Source of the DNA: UBA1479 sp038109305
GTDB taxonomy: Bacteria; Pseudomonadota; Alphaproteobacteria; Rhodospirillales; Casp-alpha2
DNA: 64,000 bases
NCBI GenBank assembly: GCA_038109305.1
Contig: JAYNIR010000011.1
Location: 30,991 to 94,990 of the forward strand
Direction: 5' to 3'
In this document: positions 1 to 8,540 of the stretch, piece by piece
Layout of the letters: every line of letters starts with the position of its first letter
Position numbering within the stretch: position 1 is the first letter of the stretch
Notes under the pieces: model-generated
Database searches by the model: none
Seen by the model: only the letters and a program-made list of their open reading frames with translations
What the model was told of the DNA's origin: nothing
Translations under genes and position numbers: made by a program

Positions 1-2
1 CC

Positions 3-857
3 TGGAAGCCCCGCCCGCCGTCGGCGGAGGCGCTGGCCGTCAAATCGTTCACAGACTGCCCGACCTGTCCAGAAATGGTCGTCGTGCCTAAGGGCGTGTT
101 CGTGATGGGCAGCGACCTAGACAATAGGGAGCAGCCCAAGCACTCGGTATTCATCAAAAAGCCGTTCGCCATTTCGCGCTACGAAATCACCTTCGACGAA
201 TGGGATGCGTGTTTGAAGGAAGGCGGGTGCGATCATAACCCGCACGATCACGGATGGGGCCGCGGCCGCCAGCCGGTCGTCAACATCGATTTCCACATGG
301 CCCAGGGGTTTGCTGAGTGGCTGAGCAAAAAGACCGGCAAGCCCTACCGCCTGCCGTCGGAGGCCGAGTGGGAATACGCCGCCCGCGCCGGCACGAAAAC
401 CAATTACTGGTTCGGCGACGACGCCGGGGTCGGGCGCATCAATTGCCGGAAATGCGGCACGCCCTGGAGCGACCACCGCAATGCCCCCGTCGGCATGACC
501 GAACCCAATCCCTTCGGCATCTACGACATGCACGGCAACGCCTATGAATGGGTCGCTGACTGCTGGGCCAAAAATTACGAAGGCGCGCCCCGCGACGGGT
601 CCGCCCGTAAGGACGGCAACTGCAAGATCCGGGTGATCCGCGGCGGGTCCTGGTACTATTTCGCCCGGCAGGCGCGGTCTTCGTCCCGCGCCAAAAACGA
701 CGCCAACGTGAATAGTTACTGGCTGAGTTTCCGGGTGGTGCTGGAACCGGAAGACGCTGCGCTGACGGAGCGCATGCCCGCGGCCCCCGCGCCGAAGACG
801 CCGGCTCCGACAACGCCTGGGCCGAAAATTCCCGCGCCGCCCCCGCTCAAGAAATAA
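3..857 (+). CDS. FGE/SUMF1-fold (formylglycine-generating enzyme-like) protein, 5'-partial
   Basis: The reading frame is open from the window edge. The codons before the first ATG (75) encode a stretch ending FTDCPTCPEMVVVP, which matches the usual lead-in to this domain, so the gene begins upstream and the ATG at 75 is internal. Domain signatures visible: MGSDLDNREQPKH near the domain start, RLPSEAEWEYAARAG, MHGNAYEWVADCW and VIRGGSW near the end, followed by a Pro/Ala-rich tail. True formylglycine-generating enzymes carry two cysteines after the RGGS motif. Here that stretch is RGGSWYYFARQARSSSR without cysteine, so sulfatase activation is unlikely; many bacterial homologues are binding or structural versions of the fold. 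Specific role unknown. Confidence 0.82.
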   Translation, partial: WKPRPPSAEALAVKSFTDCPTCPEMVVVPKGVFVMGSDLDNREQPKHSVFIKKPFAISRYEITFDEWDACLKEGGCDHNPHDHGWGRGRQPVVNIDFHMAQGFAEWLSKKTGKPYRLPSEAEWEYAARAGTKTNYWFGDDAGVGRINCRKCGTPWSDHRNAPVGMTEPNPFGIYDMHGNAYEWVADCWAKNYEGAPRDGSARKDGNCKIRVIRGGSWYYFARQARSSSRAKNDANVNSYWLSFRVVLEPEDAALTERMPAAPAPKTPAPTTPGPKIPAPPPLKK

Positions 858-930
858 CGGCTTAAGAAACAACCGCGCAGGCTTTCGACCCGGCCGCCTG
901 GCCGTCCCGCTCTGGTGCGTTCTCGGAAAA

Positions 931-1530
931 TCAGTCTTTCTTGCCGCTTAGGCTGTCGAGCTGTTTCTGCATCGCCTCAAGCTTGGCGCGCATGTCGTCC
1001 ATGTCGCCGCCCGCCGCGCCCTTGACGCCCGCCTGCGGCGCCTTGCCGCCGGCGCCGCCGTTTTCGGCATAGAACGGCGAAAACATCTTCATGGCGTTTT
1101 CGAACATCGCCATGTTCTGCTTCGACACTTCTTCCAGCTGGCCGAAGGGATTGAAGCCCTCAAGCGCGTTGTGCATGGTCTGGCGCAGCTGTTCCTGATT
1201 GTGGGCGAAGGACTGCATGGTGTGATCCAGATAGTTGGGGACCACGGCCTGCAGGCTGTCGCCGTAGAAACTGATGAGGTGGCGGAGGAATGAAATCGGC
1301 AGCAGGTTTTGCCCTTTGCTTTCTTCCTCGACGATGATGTGGGTCAGCACCTGGCGGGTGATGTCCTCGCCGGTCTTGGCGTCGTTGACCACGAATTCCT
1401 GGCCTTCCTTCACCATGGCGGCAAGGTAGTTTAAGGTCACGTAGTTGGACGTGGCGGTATTGTAAAGACGCCGGTTGGCGTACTTCTTGATGATGATCGG
1501 CTCGCCTTCGGCCGGTTTTTTCTCTGCCAT
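931..1530 (-). CDS. phaR: Polyhydroxyalkanoate synthesis repressor PhaR
   Basis: A 199-residue protein with the PHB/PHA accumulation regulator DNA-binding domain near the N-terminus (IIKKYANRRLYNTATSNYV, then a conserved VVNDAKTGEDITRQVL) followed by the PHB_acc domain (LLPISFLRHLISFYGDSLQ). PhaR family proteins bind PHB granules and repress phasin and pha genes when no polymer is present. The frame stays open further upstream (to 1698), but the conserved family begins at the ATG at 1530, so that start is chosen. It is divergent from the PhaE-like/PhaC-like pair, and a TGC-rich inverted repeat lies in the shared intergenic region. The C-terminus is an amphipathic helix ending LEAMQKQLDSLSGKKD. 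Confidence 0.93.
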   Translation of the reverse strand: MAEKKPAEGEPIIIKKYANRRLYNTATSNYVTLNYLAAMVKEGQEFVVNDAKTGEDITRQVLTHIIVEEESKGQNLLPISFLRHLISFYGDSLQAVVPNYLDHTMQSFAHNQEQLRQTMHNALEGFNPFGQLEEVSKQNMAMFENAMKMFSPFYAENGGAGGKAPQAGVKGAAGGDMDDMRAKLEAMQKQLDSLSGKKD

Positions 1531-1632
1531 TTTTCCCCACGTCACCTGGTAACTGTCTGCGCGGGCGCTACTTTTTGGTGCAGCGCGGGCCTGCAGCACA
1601 AAACGCGCTGAATTACAGAAAGGTACCCTTTC

Positions 1633-1650
1633 CATTGCTGCGCTGCAATG
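1633..1650. promoter_or_regulatory. Candidate PhaR operator (TGC-rich inverted repeat)
   Basis: CATTGC-TGCGCT-GCAATG is a 6-bp perfect inverted repeat whose core is TTGCTGCGCTGCAA. It lies between the divergent phaR and PhaE-like starts. PhaR proteins of alphaproteobacteria are known to recognise TGC-rich palindromic sites, so this would provide autoregulation. A related element, TTGTGCAGTGCAA, lies at 3414-3426 upstream of phaA; both share TGC-NN-TGCAA. Confidence 0.5.
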
Positions 1651-1748
1651 AAATGTTCCGGCGCTCCCGGCGGCGCGGTATAGTGCTCCCGAAAGCATGA
1701 ATACGCGGCGTACCGAAATCGCACGCGCGGCAGACCTGGGAGCGGACC

Positions 1749-2210
1749 ATGGCCGACGACCCCGACACCGACCAGCCCGACATCGATCACCTGGCCCGCC
1801 AGTATCTGGACCTGTGGCAGGAACACCTGAAGACCATGGCGGCCGACCCCAAGGTGGCTGAAACCATGTCGCAGGTGACGCAGATGATGACCGGACAGAC
1901 CGCCGCCTTCGCCGCCTTGGCGCAACAGTCGCTGGGCCAGGCCGCGCCTTTTGCCCCGCCGCCTTTCATTCAGACCATGTGGCCCGGCCAGATGACGCCG
2001 GCGCCATCGACCGACGGAGCCCCGAATGACACAGCTGATACCCGTCCCGGGACCCAGACCGCTGGCCCTGCACATGGCGGTGCAGACGTCGACATGGCTG
2101 AGCTCACTCGCCGCCTTGACGGTATCGAACGGCGGCTTACCGCCCTTGAGGCCGGAACTGGCAAGCCGGGCGAGAGATCTGGCAAGTGCGCTGGAAAAAA
2201 TAAAGCCTGA
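1749..2210 (+). CDS. Small PHA-synthase partner candidate (PhaE/phasin-like)
   Basis: A 153-residue protein, mostly helical. Residues about 15-60 (ARQYLDLWQEHLKTMAADPK and following) resemble PhaE/phasin-type helices, then a Pro-rich linker, then a short C-terminal coiled coil (AELTRRLDGIERRLTALEA). A good ribosome-binding site (GGGAG) precedes the ATG. Its last 185 nt overlap, in another frame, the start of the PHA-synthase-like gene, which suggests translational coupling. Class III synthases need a PhaE subunit with a C-terminal coiled coil, so a partner role is plausible, but the family assignment is inference from composition and context. Confidence 0.5.
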   Translation: MADDPDTDQPDIDHLARQYLDLWQEHLKTMAADPKVAETMSQVTQMMTGQTAAFAALAQQSLGQAAPFAPPPFIQTMWPGQMTPAPSTDGAPNDTADTRPGTQTAGPAHGGADVDMAELTRRLDGIERRLTALEAGTGKPGERSGKCAGKNKA

Positions 2211-3276
2211 AGATTTTCACGTCGCGGTCGAGAAAGAAGCCCGGCGGCGTCTGGATCAGTTCGCCCGGGGCGTGCGCAAATACCGCGCGGCGCCCCGCCC
2301 GCCCCGCCCGCCGGAACCGCCCGCGATCTGGCAGGAAGGCACGACACGGCTTCTCGATTTCGGCGCGGCAAGCGCTGCCCAAGACAGAAAAAAGAACGGA
2401 CAAAAAGACCCCCGCCCCCTGGTGCTGGTCATTCCGTCGCTGGTCAACCGGTATTGGGTTCTCGACCTGGCGGAAGACCAAAGCCTGCTCCGCGATCTGG
2501 CGGCACGGGGCCTGCGCCCCATCGTCGTCGACTGGGATGCTCCGAAAGGCGAAGAACGTAATTTCTCGATGGTTGACTACGTCGCCGGGCGATTGGAACG
2601 CGCGCTCGATTTTTGCGTTAAGGAAAACGGCGGCCCGGTCGCGCTGGTCGGGTACTGCATGGGCGGGCTGCTGGCCGCCGCCTTGGCCGTGCGCCGGCCA
2701 GACGACGTTTCGGGGTTGGCGTCACTTGCCGCACCCTGGGATTTTCACGCGGCCTACGGTGATATGGTGCGTCTGTTGGAAATGATGCTGCCAGGGTTGG
2801 AGGCGGCGATTTCCGCCCTAGGCGTTTTGCCGGTCGATATGCTGCAGGCGATGTTCGCCGGGCTCGACCCCTACGCTACGCCAGGCAAGTTTCGCCGCTT
2901 CGCGGAATTGGACGACACGTCCGATGACGCCCGGCGGTTCATTCAGTTGGAAGATTGGTTGAACGACGGTGTCGACCTGGCCGGGCCGGTGGCGCGGGAA
3001 TGTTTCCGCGACTGGCACTTGTACAACACACCGGCCCGCCGCCAATGGCGGGTGGGTGGCAGGGTCGTCGACCCGGCCCAAATCGGCTGCCCGGCGCTGA
3101 TCGTCGTGCCCGAACGCGACCACATCGTGCCGCCGGCATCATCCCGGGCGCTCGCCGACGCCATCCCGGGGGCAACGCTGATGAGCCTGCCGGCCGGGCA
3201 CATCGGGCTGGTTTCCGGCGGGCGGGCGGCGGATCAGGTTTTCCGGCCCCTAGCGGACTGGCTGAAGGCCCTGTGA
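2026..3276 (+). CDS. Short PHA synthase-like alpha/beta hydrolase
   Basis: A 416-residue protein with PHA-synthase landmarks: SLVNRYWVLDLAEDQSLL (residues 138-155), a GYCMGG nucleophile elbow with catalytic Cys211, the acid in PERDHIVPP (Asp365) and the base in AGHIGLVSGG (His392). Class I synthases are about 590 residues; this one lacks their long N-terminal domain and instead has about 95 residues starting with GPRPLALHMA, a stretch I associate with Rhodospirillales relatives. A GGAG ribosome-binding site six bases before ATG 2026 supports this start despite the out-of-frame overlap with the upstream gene. It probably polymerises 3-hydroxyacyl-CoA made by PhaA and PhaB, though a hydrolase or thioesterase role cannot be excluded. 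Confidence 0.82.
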   Translation: MTQLIPVPGPRPLALHMAVQTSTWLSSLAALTVSNGGLPPLRPELASRARDLASALEKIKPEDFHVAVEKEARRRLDQFARGVRKYRAAPRPPRPPEPPAIWQEGTTRLLDFGAASAAQDRKKNGQKDPRPLVLVIPSLVNRYWVLDLAEDQSLLRDLAARGLRPIVVDWDAPKGEERNFSMVDYVAGRLERALDFCVKENGGPVALVGYCMGGLLAAALAVRRPDDVSGLASLAAPWDFHAAYGDMVRLLEMMLPGLEAAISALGVLPVDMLQAMFAGLDPYATPGKFRRFAELDDTSDDARRFIQLEDWLNDGVDLAGPVARECFRDWHLYNTPARRQWRVGGRVVDPAQIGCPALIVVPERDHIVPPASSRALADAIPGATLMSLPAGHIGLVSGGRAADQVFRPLADWLKAL

Positions 3277-3648
3277 CCGGCCCTGATAAATTGGGTGCAT
3301 GTGCGAAAAAATTTTACAGGACAGTCATACAATCTCCATACTTTCCGTATATCTTATTGCTAGATAGAGGAATTTGTTGCCCTGTAAAAAATTGCCCCGA
3401 GGGTCTTGATTTTTTGTGCAGTGCAACATAAAAGTAACCTCGGCAAGGGAAATGAGGGCGGCCTGAAACAGCGGCCCTCCAAAAAGAAACCCACCAGAAA
3501 TCTGACTCGGGACGGCGCACCGTGCCGCTTGGAGCCCACCTGGCCCTTGATCGGCGCCGCGCGGGCTCCTTTAATACTGTCCAACACCGTCACGCACGTG
3601 ACGCATTAAACATCAACGCGACCATTCGCCAGTGAGGAGAGAATTAAA
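3277..3648. promoter_or_regulatory. Upstream region of phaAB with candidate PhaR site
   Basis: This 372-bp stretch has no convincing gene; its short open frames lack conserved sequence. It is more AT-rich than its surroundings, as expected of a promoter. TTGTGCAGTGCAA at 3414-3426 resembles the inverted repeat beside phaR. A GAGGAGAG ribosome-binding site sits just before the phaA ATG. Confidence 0.4.
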
Positions 3649-4824
<1,176 letters not shown>

Positions 4825-4898
4825 TCACTTGAAATGGGCGCGGGCCGGTCGATGACAACCGGCCCCGCCCCCAAGACCCAATGAAGAGGAGGGACTTT

Positions 4899-5624
4899 AT
4901 GGGACGCGCAGCACTTGTCACCGGCGGCAGCCGGGGTATCGGCCGGGCTATTTCCATCGGCCTCAAGGAAGCGGGCTACACCGTCGTCGCCAACTACGCC
5001 GGCAACGACGAAGCCGCCGCCAAGTTCAAGGATGAAACCGGAATTCCCGTTTATAAATGCGACGTCAGCGACTTTGACGCCGTCTCCGCCATGATGGCGC
5101 AGATCAAATCCGACGTCGGCGCCGTCGAGGTGCTGGTCAATAACGCCGGCATCACCCGTGACGTGCCGCTGCACAAGATGTCGAAGGAACAGTGGGACGC
5201 GGTTATCAACACCAACCTGTCCAGCTTGTTCAATCTGTCGCGCAATGTCATTGACGACATGCGGGGCGCCAACTTCGGGCGAATCATCAACATCTCGTCC
5301 GTCAACGGGCAAAAAGGCCAGTTCGGGCAGACCAACTATTCCGCGTCGAAAGCCGGCGACATCGGCTTCACCAAGGCGCTGGCGCTCGAAACCGCATCCA
5401 AGGGCATCACCGTCAACGCCATCACGCCGGGCTACATCGGCACCGAAATGGTGCTGGCCGTGCCGAAGGAAGTGCTGGATACCAAAATCCTGCCGCTGGT
5501 GCCGGTGGGACGATTGGGCGAACCAGAAGAAATCGCCCGCTGCGTGGTGTTCCTGGCGTCCGACGATGCGGGCTTCATCACCGGCTCGACGATCTCGGCC
5601 AACGGCGGGCTTTATATGGCTTAA
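4899..5624 (+). CDS. phaB: Acetoacetyl-CoA reductase
   Basis: A 241-residue short-chain dehydrogenase that reduces acetoacetyl-CoA to (R)-3-hydroxybutyryl-CoA with NADPH. The cofactor motif TGGSRGIG is near the N-terminus, NNAG follows, and the catalytic Ser/Tyr/Lys appear in NISSVNGQKGQFGQTNYSASK. A start at 4881 is possible in frame, but AGGAGGGA (4887-4894) sits correctly for the ATG at 4899 and family members begin at GRAALVTGG, so 4899 is chosen. It follows phaA in the same operon. Confidence 0.93.
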   Translation: MGRAALVTGGSRGIGRAISIGLKEAGYTVVANYAGNDEAAAKFKDETGIPVYKCDVSDFDAVSAMMAQIKSDVGAVEVLVNNAGITRDVPLHKMSKEQWDAVINTNLSSLFNLSRNVIDDMRGANFGRIINISSVNGQKGQFGQTNYSASKAGDIGFTKALALETASKGITVNAITPGYIGTEMVLAVPKEVLDTKILPLVPVGRLGEPEEIARCVVFLASDDAGFITGSTISANGGLYMA

Positions 5625-5779
5625 TAATTTGACTCCCTCAGGCGCCGCGCGGGCGTATCCGCGCCCTTGGCTCGCTCCGCTTACGCTACGCGGGCCCTCA
5701 ACGGGCCTGTTGGGAGTTTAAAATTGAGCTAGGGGAGCCTTCGATCTCTTGGCAGCCGCCGAGACATTTCGTACAAAAC

Positions 5780-5804
5780 GGCCCATCATGCGATGGGCCT
5801 TTTT
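5780..5804 (+). terminator. Intrinsic terminator downstream of phaAB
   Basis: GGCCCATC-ATGC-GATGGGCC is a perfect 8-bp GC-rich stem with a 4-base loop followed directly by TTTTT. This is a textbook rho-independent terminator for the phaAB transcript. The ATG in its loop (5788) is also the best start codon of the next gene, so the structure may additionally attenuate that gene. Confidence 0.7.
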
Positions 5805-6633
5805 CCTTTCAGCAGCACTGTTGACCTCTTTTGTTTCCGCCCCGCCCGCCGCCGCGCTGGCGGCGACCGTGTTCACCTTGCCCGAGGGCGGGGCCGTCGC
5901 CTGGGTCGGTGAACTGGGCGGCAAACCCGTCATCCGGTTTACGGACGGCGCGTATCACGACATCGGGCTCGACGGCCAGGGCATTCGGCTGACGCCGCGC
6001 ACACCGCCCATCGACGTGCAGTCGTCGGGCGATCAAGACGCCATGCCGGATGAAATCGTCAGCTTCGGCGACAACAACATCCGGGCTGCGTGGTTCTGCC
6101 TGCCGACCAAGCGGTACGCCCACGGCGTGTTGGGCGACGCGGTGGAGGCTGGGGGCCTCGCGCTTCGCCTTGAAAACGGCCGAGCGGAAATCCTGACGCT
6201 GCCGAACGACGCCGTGTTCGAAGACCGTATCCCGCGCATCGTCGACATCGACGGCGACGGGGTCGACGAAATCCTGGCGGTCAAATCCTATCTTCTGGCG
6301 GGCGCAGCCTTGGCGGTGATCGAGGTGTGGGACCGGGGGCTTCGCATGGCCGCGGAATCGGAGCCCATCGGCACGCCCTTTCGCTGGCTTAACCCCATCG
6401 GCGTCGCCGATTTCGACGGTGACGGCACGCCGGACATCATCTGCCCCGACGGTGCCCGCCGCGACCTGCGCGTCGTCACGATGCGGGGCGGTAAGATGCG
6501 TGAACTGGCGCGGATCGAAAATTCAGCTCAGATCAACCTTGCCGTCATCGCCCGCGATTTGGACGGCGACGGCCCGCCGGAAGTCATCATGGCGCCGGGC
6601 GGGATGTTGAAGGTCGTCAAATTCGCCAAGTAA
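5788..6633 (+). CDS. Exported FG-GAP/VCBS repeat protein
   Basis: From ATG 5788 the protein begins with a clear signal peptide (RWAFFLSAALLTSFVSAPP, cleavage probably after AALA). Three calcium-binding-type repeats follow: DIDGDGVDEIL, DFDGDGTPDII and DLDGDGPPEVI, characteristic of FG-GAP/VCBS beta-propeller proteins. The frame is open to a TTG at 5749, giving a longer basic N-region, so the start is not certain. The ATG lies in the loop of a terminator hairpin. Binding partner and role are unknown. It converges with the HicA-like gene 22 bp downstream. Confidence 0.72.
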   Translation: MRWAFFLSAALLTSFVSAPPAAALAATVFTLPEGGAVAWVGELGGKPVIRFTDGAYHDIGLDGQGIRLTPRTPPIDVQSSGDQDAMPDEIVSFGDNNIRAAWFCLPTKRYAHGVLGDAVEAGGLALRLENGRAEILTLPNDAVFEDRIPRIVDIDGDGVDEILAVKSYLLAGAALAVIEVWDRGLRMAAESEPIGTPFRWLNPIGVADFDGDGTPDIICPDGARRDLRVVTMRGGKMRELARIENSAQINLAVIARDLDGDGPPEVIMAPGGMLKVVKFAK

Positions 6634-6655
6634 TCCGCGCCAGTGCGCGTACGGG

Positions 6656-6946
6656 CTAAACCGGATAGTACCGTTCGGGGTCAACCCCGCAGGTTTCCAA
6701 AAACTTTCGAAGCTGCGTGACTTCCTGCTTGGGCAGGCTGTGATGAGCGTGGAAAAAATTTGCGCTGTACCCCATAAGGGCGATGTGGATTTTACCCGAA
6801 TGGGCCGAATTGGTCTCGCCGCCCAGTTCCTGCACGACGCCCTCGACTTCCTTCATGGAGATATTAGCGTTCACGGGGTGGGCAAAGATTTTATGCAGAA
6901 TTTTCCGATGGCGATGGTTCTCGGGCGTACGCCCTTTCTGATCCAA
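6656..6946 (-). CDS. Small HicA-like (dsRBD-fold) protein
   Basis: A 96-residue protein with KILHKIFAHPVNANISM, VVQELGGE, an FFHAHHSLPKQEV segment and RKFLETCGVDP. This layout resembles compact HicA-family proteins, whose toxins are mRNA interferases with a double-stranded-RNA-binding fold. The only initiator found is TTG at 6946; the frame continues upstream without ATG or GTG. No HicB-like antitoxin is adjacent, so it is either an orphan or not a toxin. Family assignment is tentative. Confidence 0.5.
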   Translation of the reverse strand: MDQKGRTPENHRHRKILHKIFAHPVNANISMKEVEGVVQELGGETNSAHSGKIHIALMGYSANFFHAHHSLPKQEVTQLRKFLETCGVDPERYYPV

Positions 6947-7018
6947 CCGTTGGCAGTCACGGAACGAAATTAAGACATTCCCGGGAAGCCCGAATTGATG
7001 CGGCTCAATCCGCCGAGG

Positions 7019-7513
7019 TCAGGGAAGAAGGTTTTTGTACATCACATGCGCGTCGACGAAGCCGTGTTCCGGGTGATGGAACGCGCCCAGCAGCGTACCG
7101 CGGATGTCAAAGCCCAGTTTCTGCCACAGCCTGACCGCGCCCACGTTTGTCGCGACAACCAGATTGTATTGCATGGCGCGGAAGCCCAATTCTCGCGCTT
7201 GGATTTGCGAGTGTTCGCACATGGCCCGGGCGACGCCCCGCCCCCGCGCGGCCGCCGACGTGATGTAGCCGCAGTTGCAGACGTGCGCGCCCGGCCCCTG
7301 CTGGTTCGCCTTGATATAATACGTGCCGAGGAGTTGGCCCTCCGCGTCCGCCGCGACGAAAGTGGCGCGCGGCGCCGTGACCCACATGCGCCGGGCGTCG
7401 TCTTCGGCAATCTCGCGGGGCACGGCATAGGTGGCCCCGGCCCGGAAAACCGGTTCTATGGACGCCCACACGGCGGGCCAGTCGGTTTCGTCGAAGGCGC
7501 GGATCACGGTCAT
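7019..7513 (-). CDS. GNAT family N-acetyltransferase
   Basis: A 164-residue GCN5-related acetyltransferase. The acetyl-CoA binding motif A is visible around ITSAAARGRGVARAMCEHS (R/Q-x-x-G-x-G/A type) and the C-terminal motif B around GAVRLWQKLGFDIRGTL. It starts 17 bp after the MarR-family gene on the same strand, so the two probably form one autoregulated unit. Substrate unknown; small-molecule amines or ribosomal or antibiotic targets are all possible for this family. Confidence 0.85.
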   Translation of the reverse strand: MTVIRAFDETDWPAVWASIEPVFRAGATYAVPREIAEDDARRMWVTAPRATFVAADAEGQLLGTYYIKANQQGPGAHVCNCGYITSAAARGRGVARAMCEHSQIQARELGFRAMQYNLVVATNVGAVRLWQKLGFDIRGTLLGAFHHPEHGFVDAHVMYKNLLP

Positions 7514-7530
7514 GGGTCAGCCCATCCCGG

Positions 7531-7971
7531 TCAGCCCGCCGCCGGGCCCCAGTCGGCGGTGAGCGCGCGGCGGAGCGCCGCCATTTCATCCGCGCCGATG
7601 CGGCCTTCGAGATCATTTTCCAACTGGCCCAAGGCCTTGCCCGCTTTTTGTTCAAGCGTCCGGCCCAAAAGCGACAGTTTCACCAGTTTGACCCGCCCGT
7701 CACGGGGCGACGGCACGGTTTCGATCAGCGCCGCGCTTTCCAGTTCACCGACCATCTGGTGCATGGCTTGGCGGGAGACGCCGATGCGCCGGGCCAGTTC
7801 GGAAATGCCGGTGCCGTCAGGATCAAGCAAGACCATGGCCATGAACTGGCTGCCGCTGAGTCTGGGCAAGTGCCGGGTTTCCGGATCGGCGGCAATGCCG
7901 GCTTCGAACCAGCGGAACGCGCGGACCAAAAGCGGCGCAAGCCGCATATGAGGTGTGGAGGCGTCGGTCAT
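7531..7971 (-). CDS. MarR family transcriptional regulator
   Basis: A 146-residue winged-helix regulator. The recognition region reads GISELARRIGVSRQAMHQMVGELE and the wing contains PSPRDGRVKLVKLS, the DxRxxxxxLT-like signature. ATG 7971 is preferred to an in-frame alternative at 7998 because MarR family proteins begin at about this point. A perfect TTGTCAA-N5-TTGACAA inverted repeat lies 49 bp upstream (8020-8038), a likely operator for autorepression and for control of the downstream GNAT gene. Confidence 0.88.
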   Translation of the reverse strand: MTDASTPHMRLAPLLVRAFRWFEAGIAADPETRHLPRLSGSQFMAMVLLDPDGTGISELARRIGVSRQAMHQMVGELESAALIETVPSPRDGRVKLVKLSLLGRTLEQKAGKALGQLENDLEGRIGADEMAALRRALTADWGPAAG

Positions 7972-8019
7972 GGTGTTCCGTCCCAGGGCGCCGGCCACGC
8001 AATCGGGCGACCGATCATG

Positions 8020-8038
8020 TTGTCAATCCAGTTGACAA
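8020..8038. promoter_or_regulatory. Candidate MarR operator
   Basis: TTGTCAA-TCCAG-TTGACAA is a perfect 7-bp inverted repeat with a 5-bp spacer, the size and symmetry expected for a MarR dimer. It overlaps a TTGACA sequence that could serve as a -35 element, and lies just upstream of the marR-like start on the minus strand. Confidence 0.6.
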
Positions 8039-8075
8039 ACTAGCGGAGGCCCGATGCTCCGGTCAATCACCCCAG

Positions 8076-8494
8076 TCAGTTTCTCGGCCTGTCGCTGGGG
8101 GACCACCCGACGGGCGCCATCTCAAACCCGGCGAAGTCGAAGGCAGGCGCAACGATGCAGCCCATGAGGCTCCACCCCGCGCCACCGCCGGACGCGGGCG
8201 CCGCCGCCTGCCAACACCCGGCAGGAACGATGGCCTGGGCCGCGTCGCCCTGATCGCCCGCGGCGCCGAGGCGGATGTGTTCCACTGATTTTCCATCAGC
8301 GCCAGCGACAGGATCAGCGGGTCACCGGCGCGGAAATTCCACACCTCGACCGCGTCGACCCGGCGCCAGTGGGACCGTTCCCCCGCCGCCAGCATATGAT
8401 AGATGCTGGTCGCAGCCCCGCGGCCGCCGTCCGTTGACTGGTCCCGGAGGATTTCACAGTAATGGCCGCCTTCCGGGTGGGGCGTGAGCCCCAA
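8076..8494 (-). pseudogene. Cupin (DUF985/cupin_5) protein, frameshifted
   Basis: The first part reads GLTPHPEGGHYCEILRD, SIYHMLAAGERSHWRRVDA and EVWNFRAGDPLILSLA, the second part (another frame) AAQAIVPAGCWQAA, GCIVAPAFDFAGFEMAP; together these are a DUF985 cupin in correct order. The frames join near 8295, where one missing base (a CC read as C would give SLAPDGKSVEH) explains the shift. Conserved N-terminal residues continue upstream to about 8523 without a start codon, so the 5' end is also damaged. It lies immediately downstream of the GST gene on the same strand. Confidence 0.75.
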
Positions 8495-8540
8495 GGCCCG
8501 GATGACCGCCGCCGCGTCGGGCGGCGGGCGAGTATCGACG

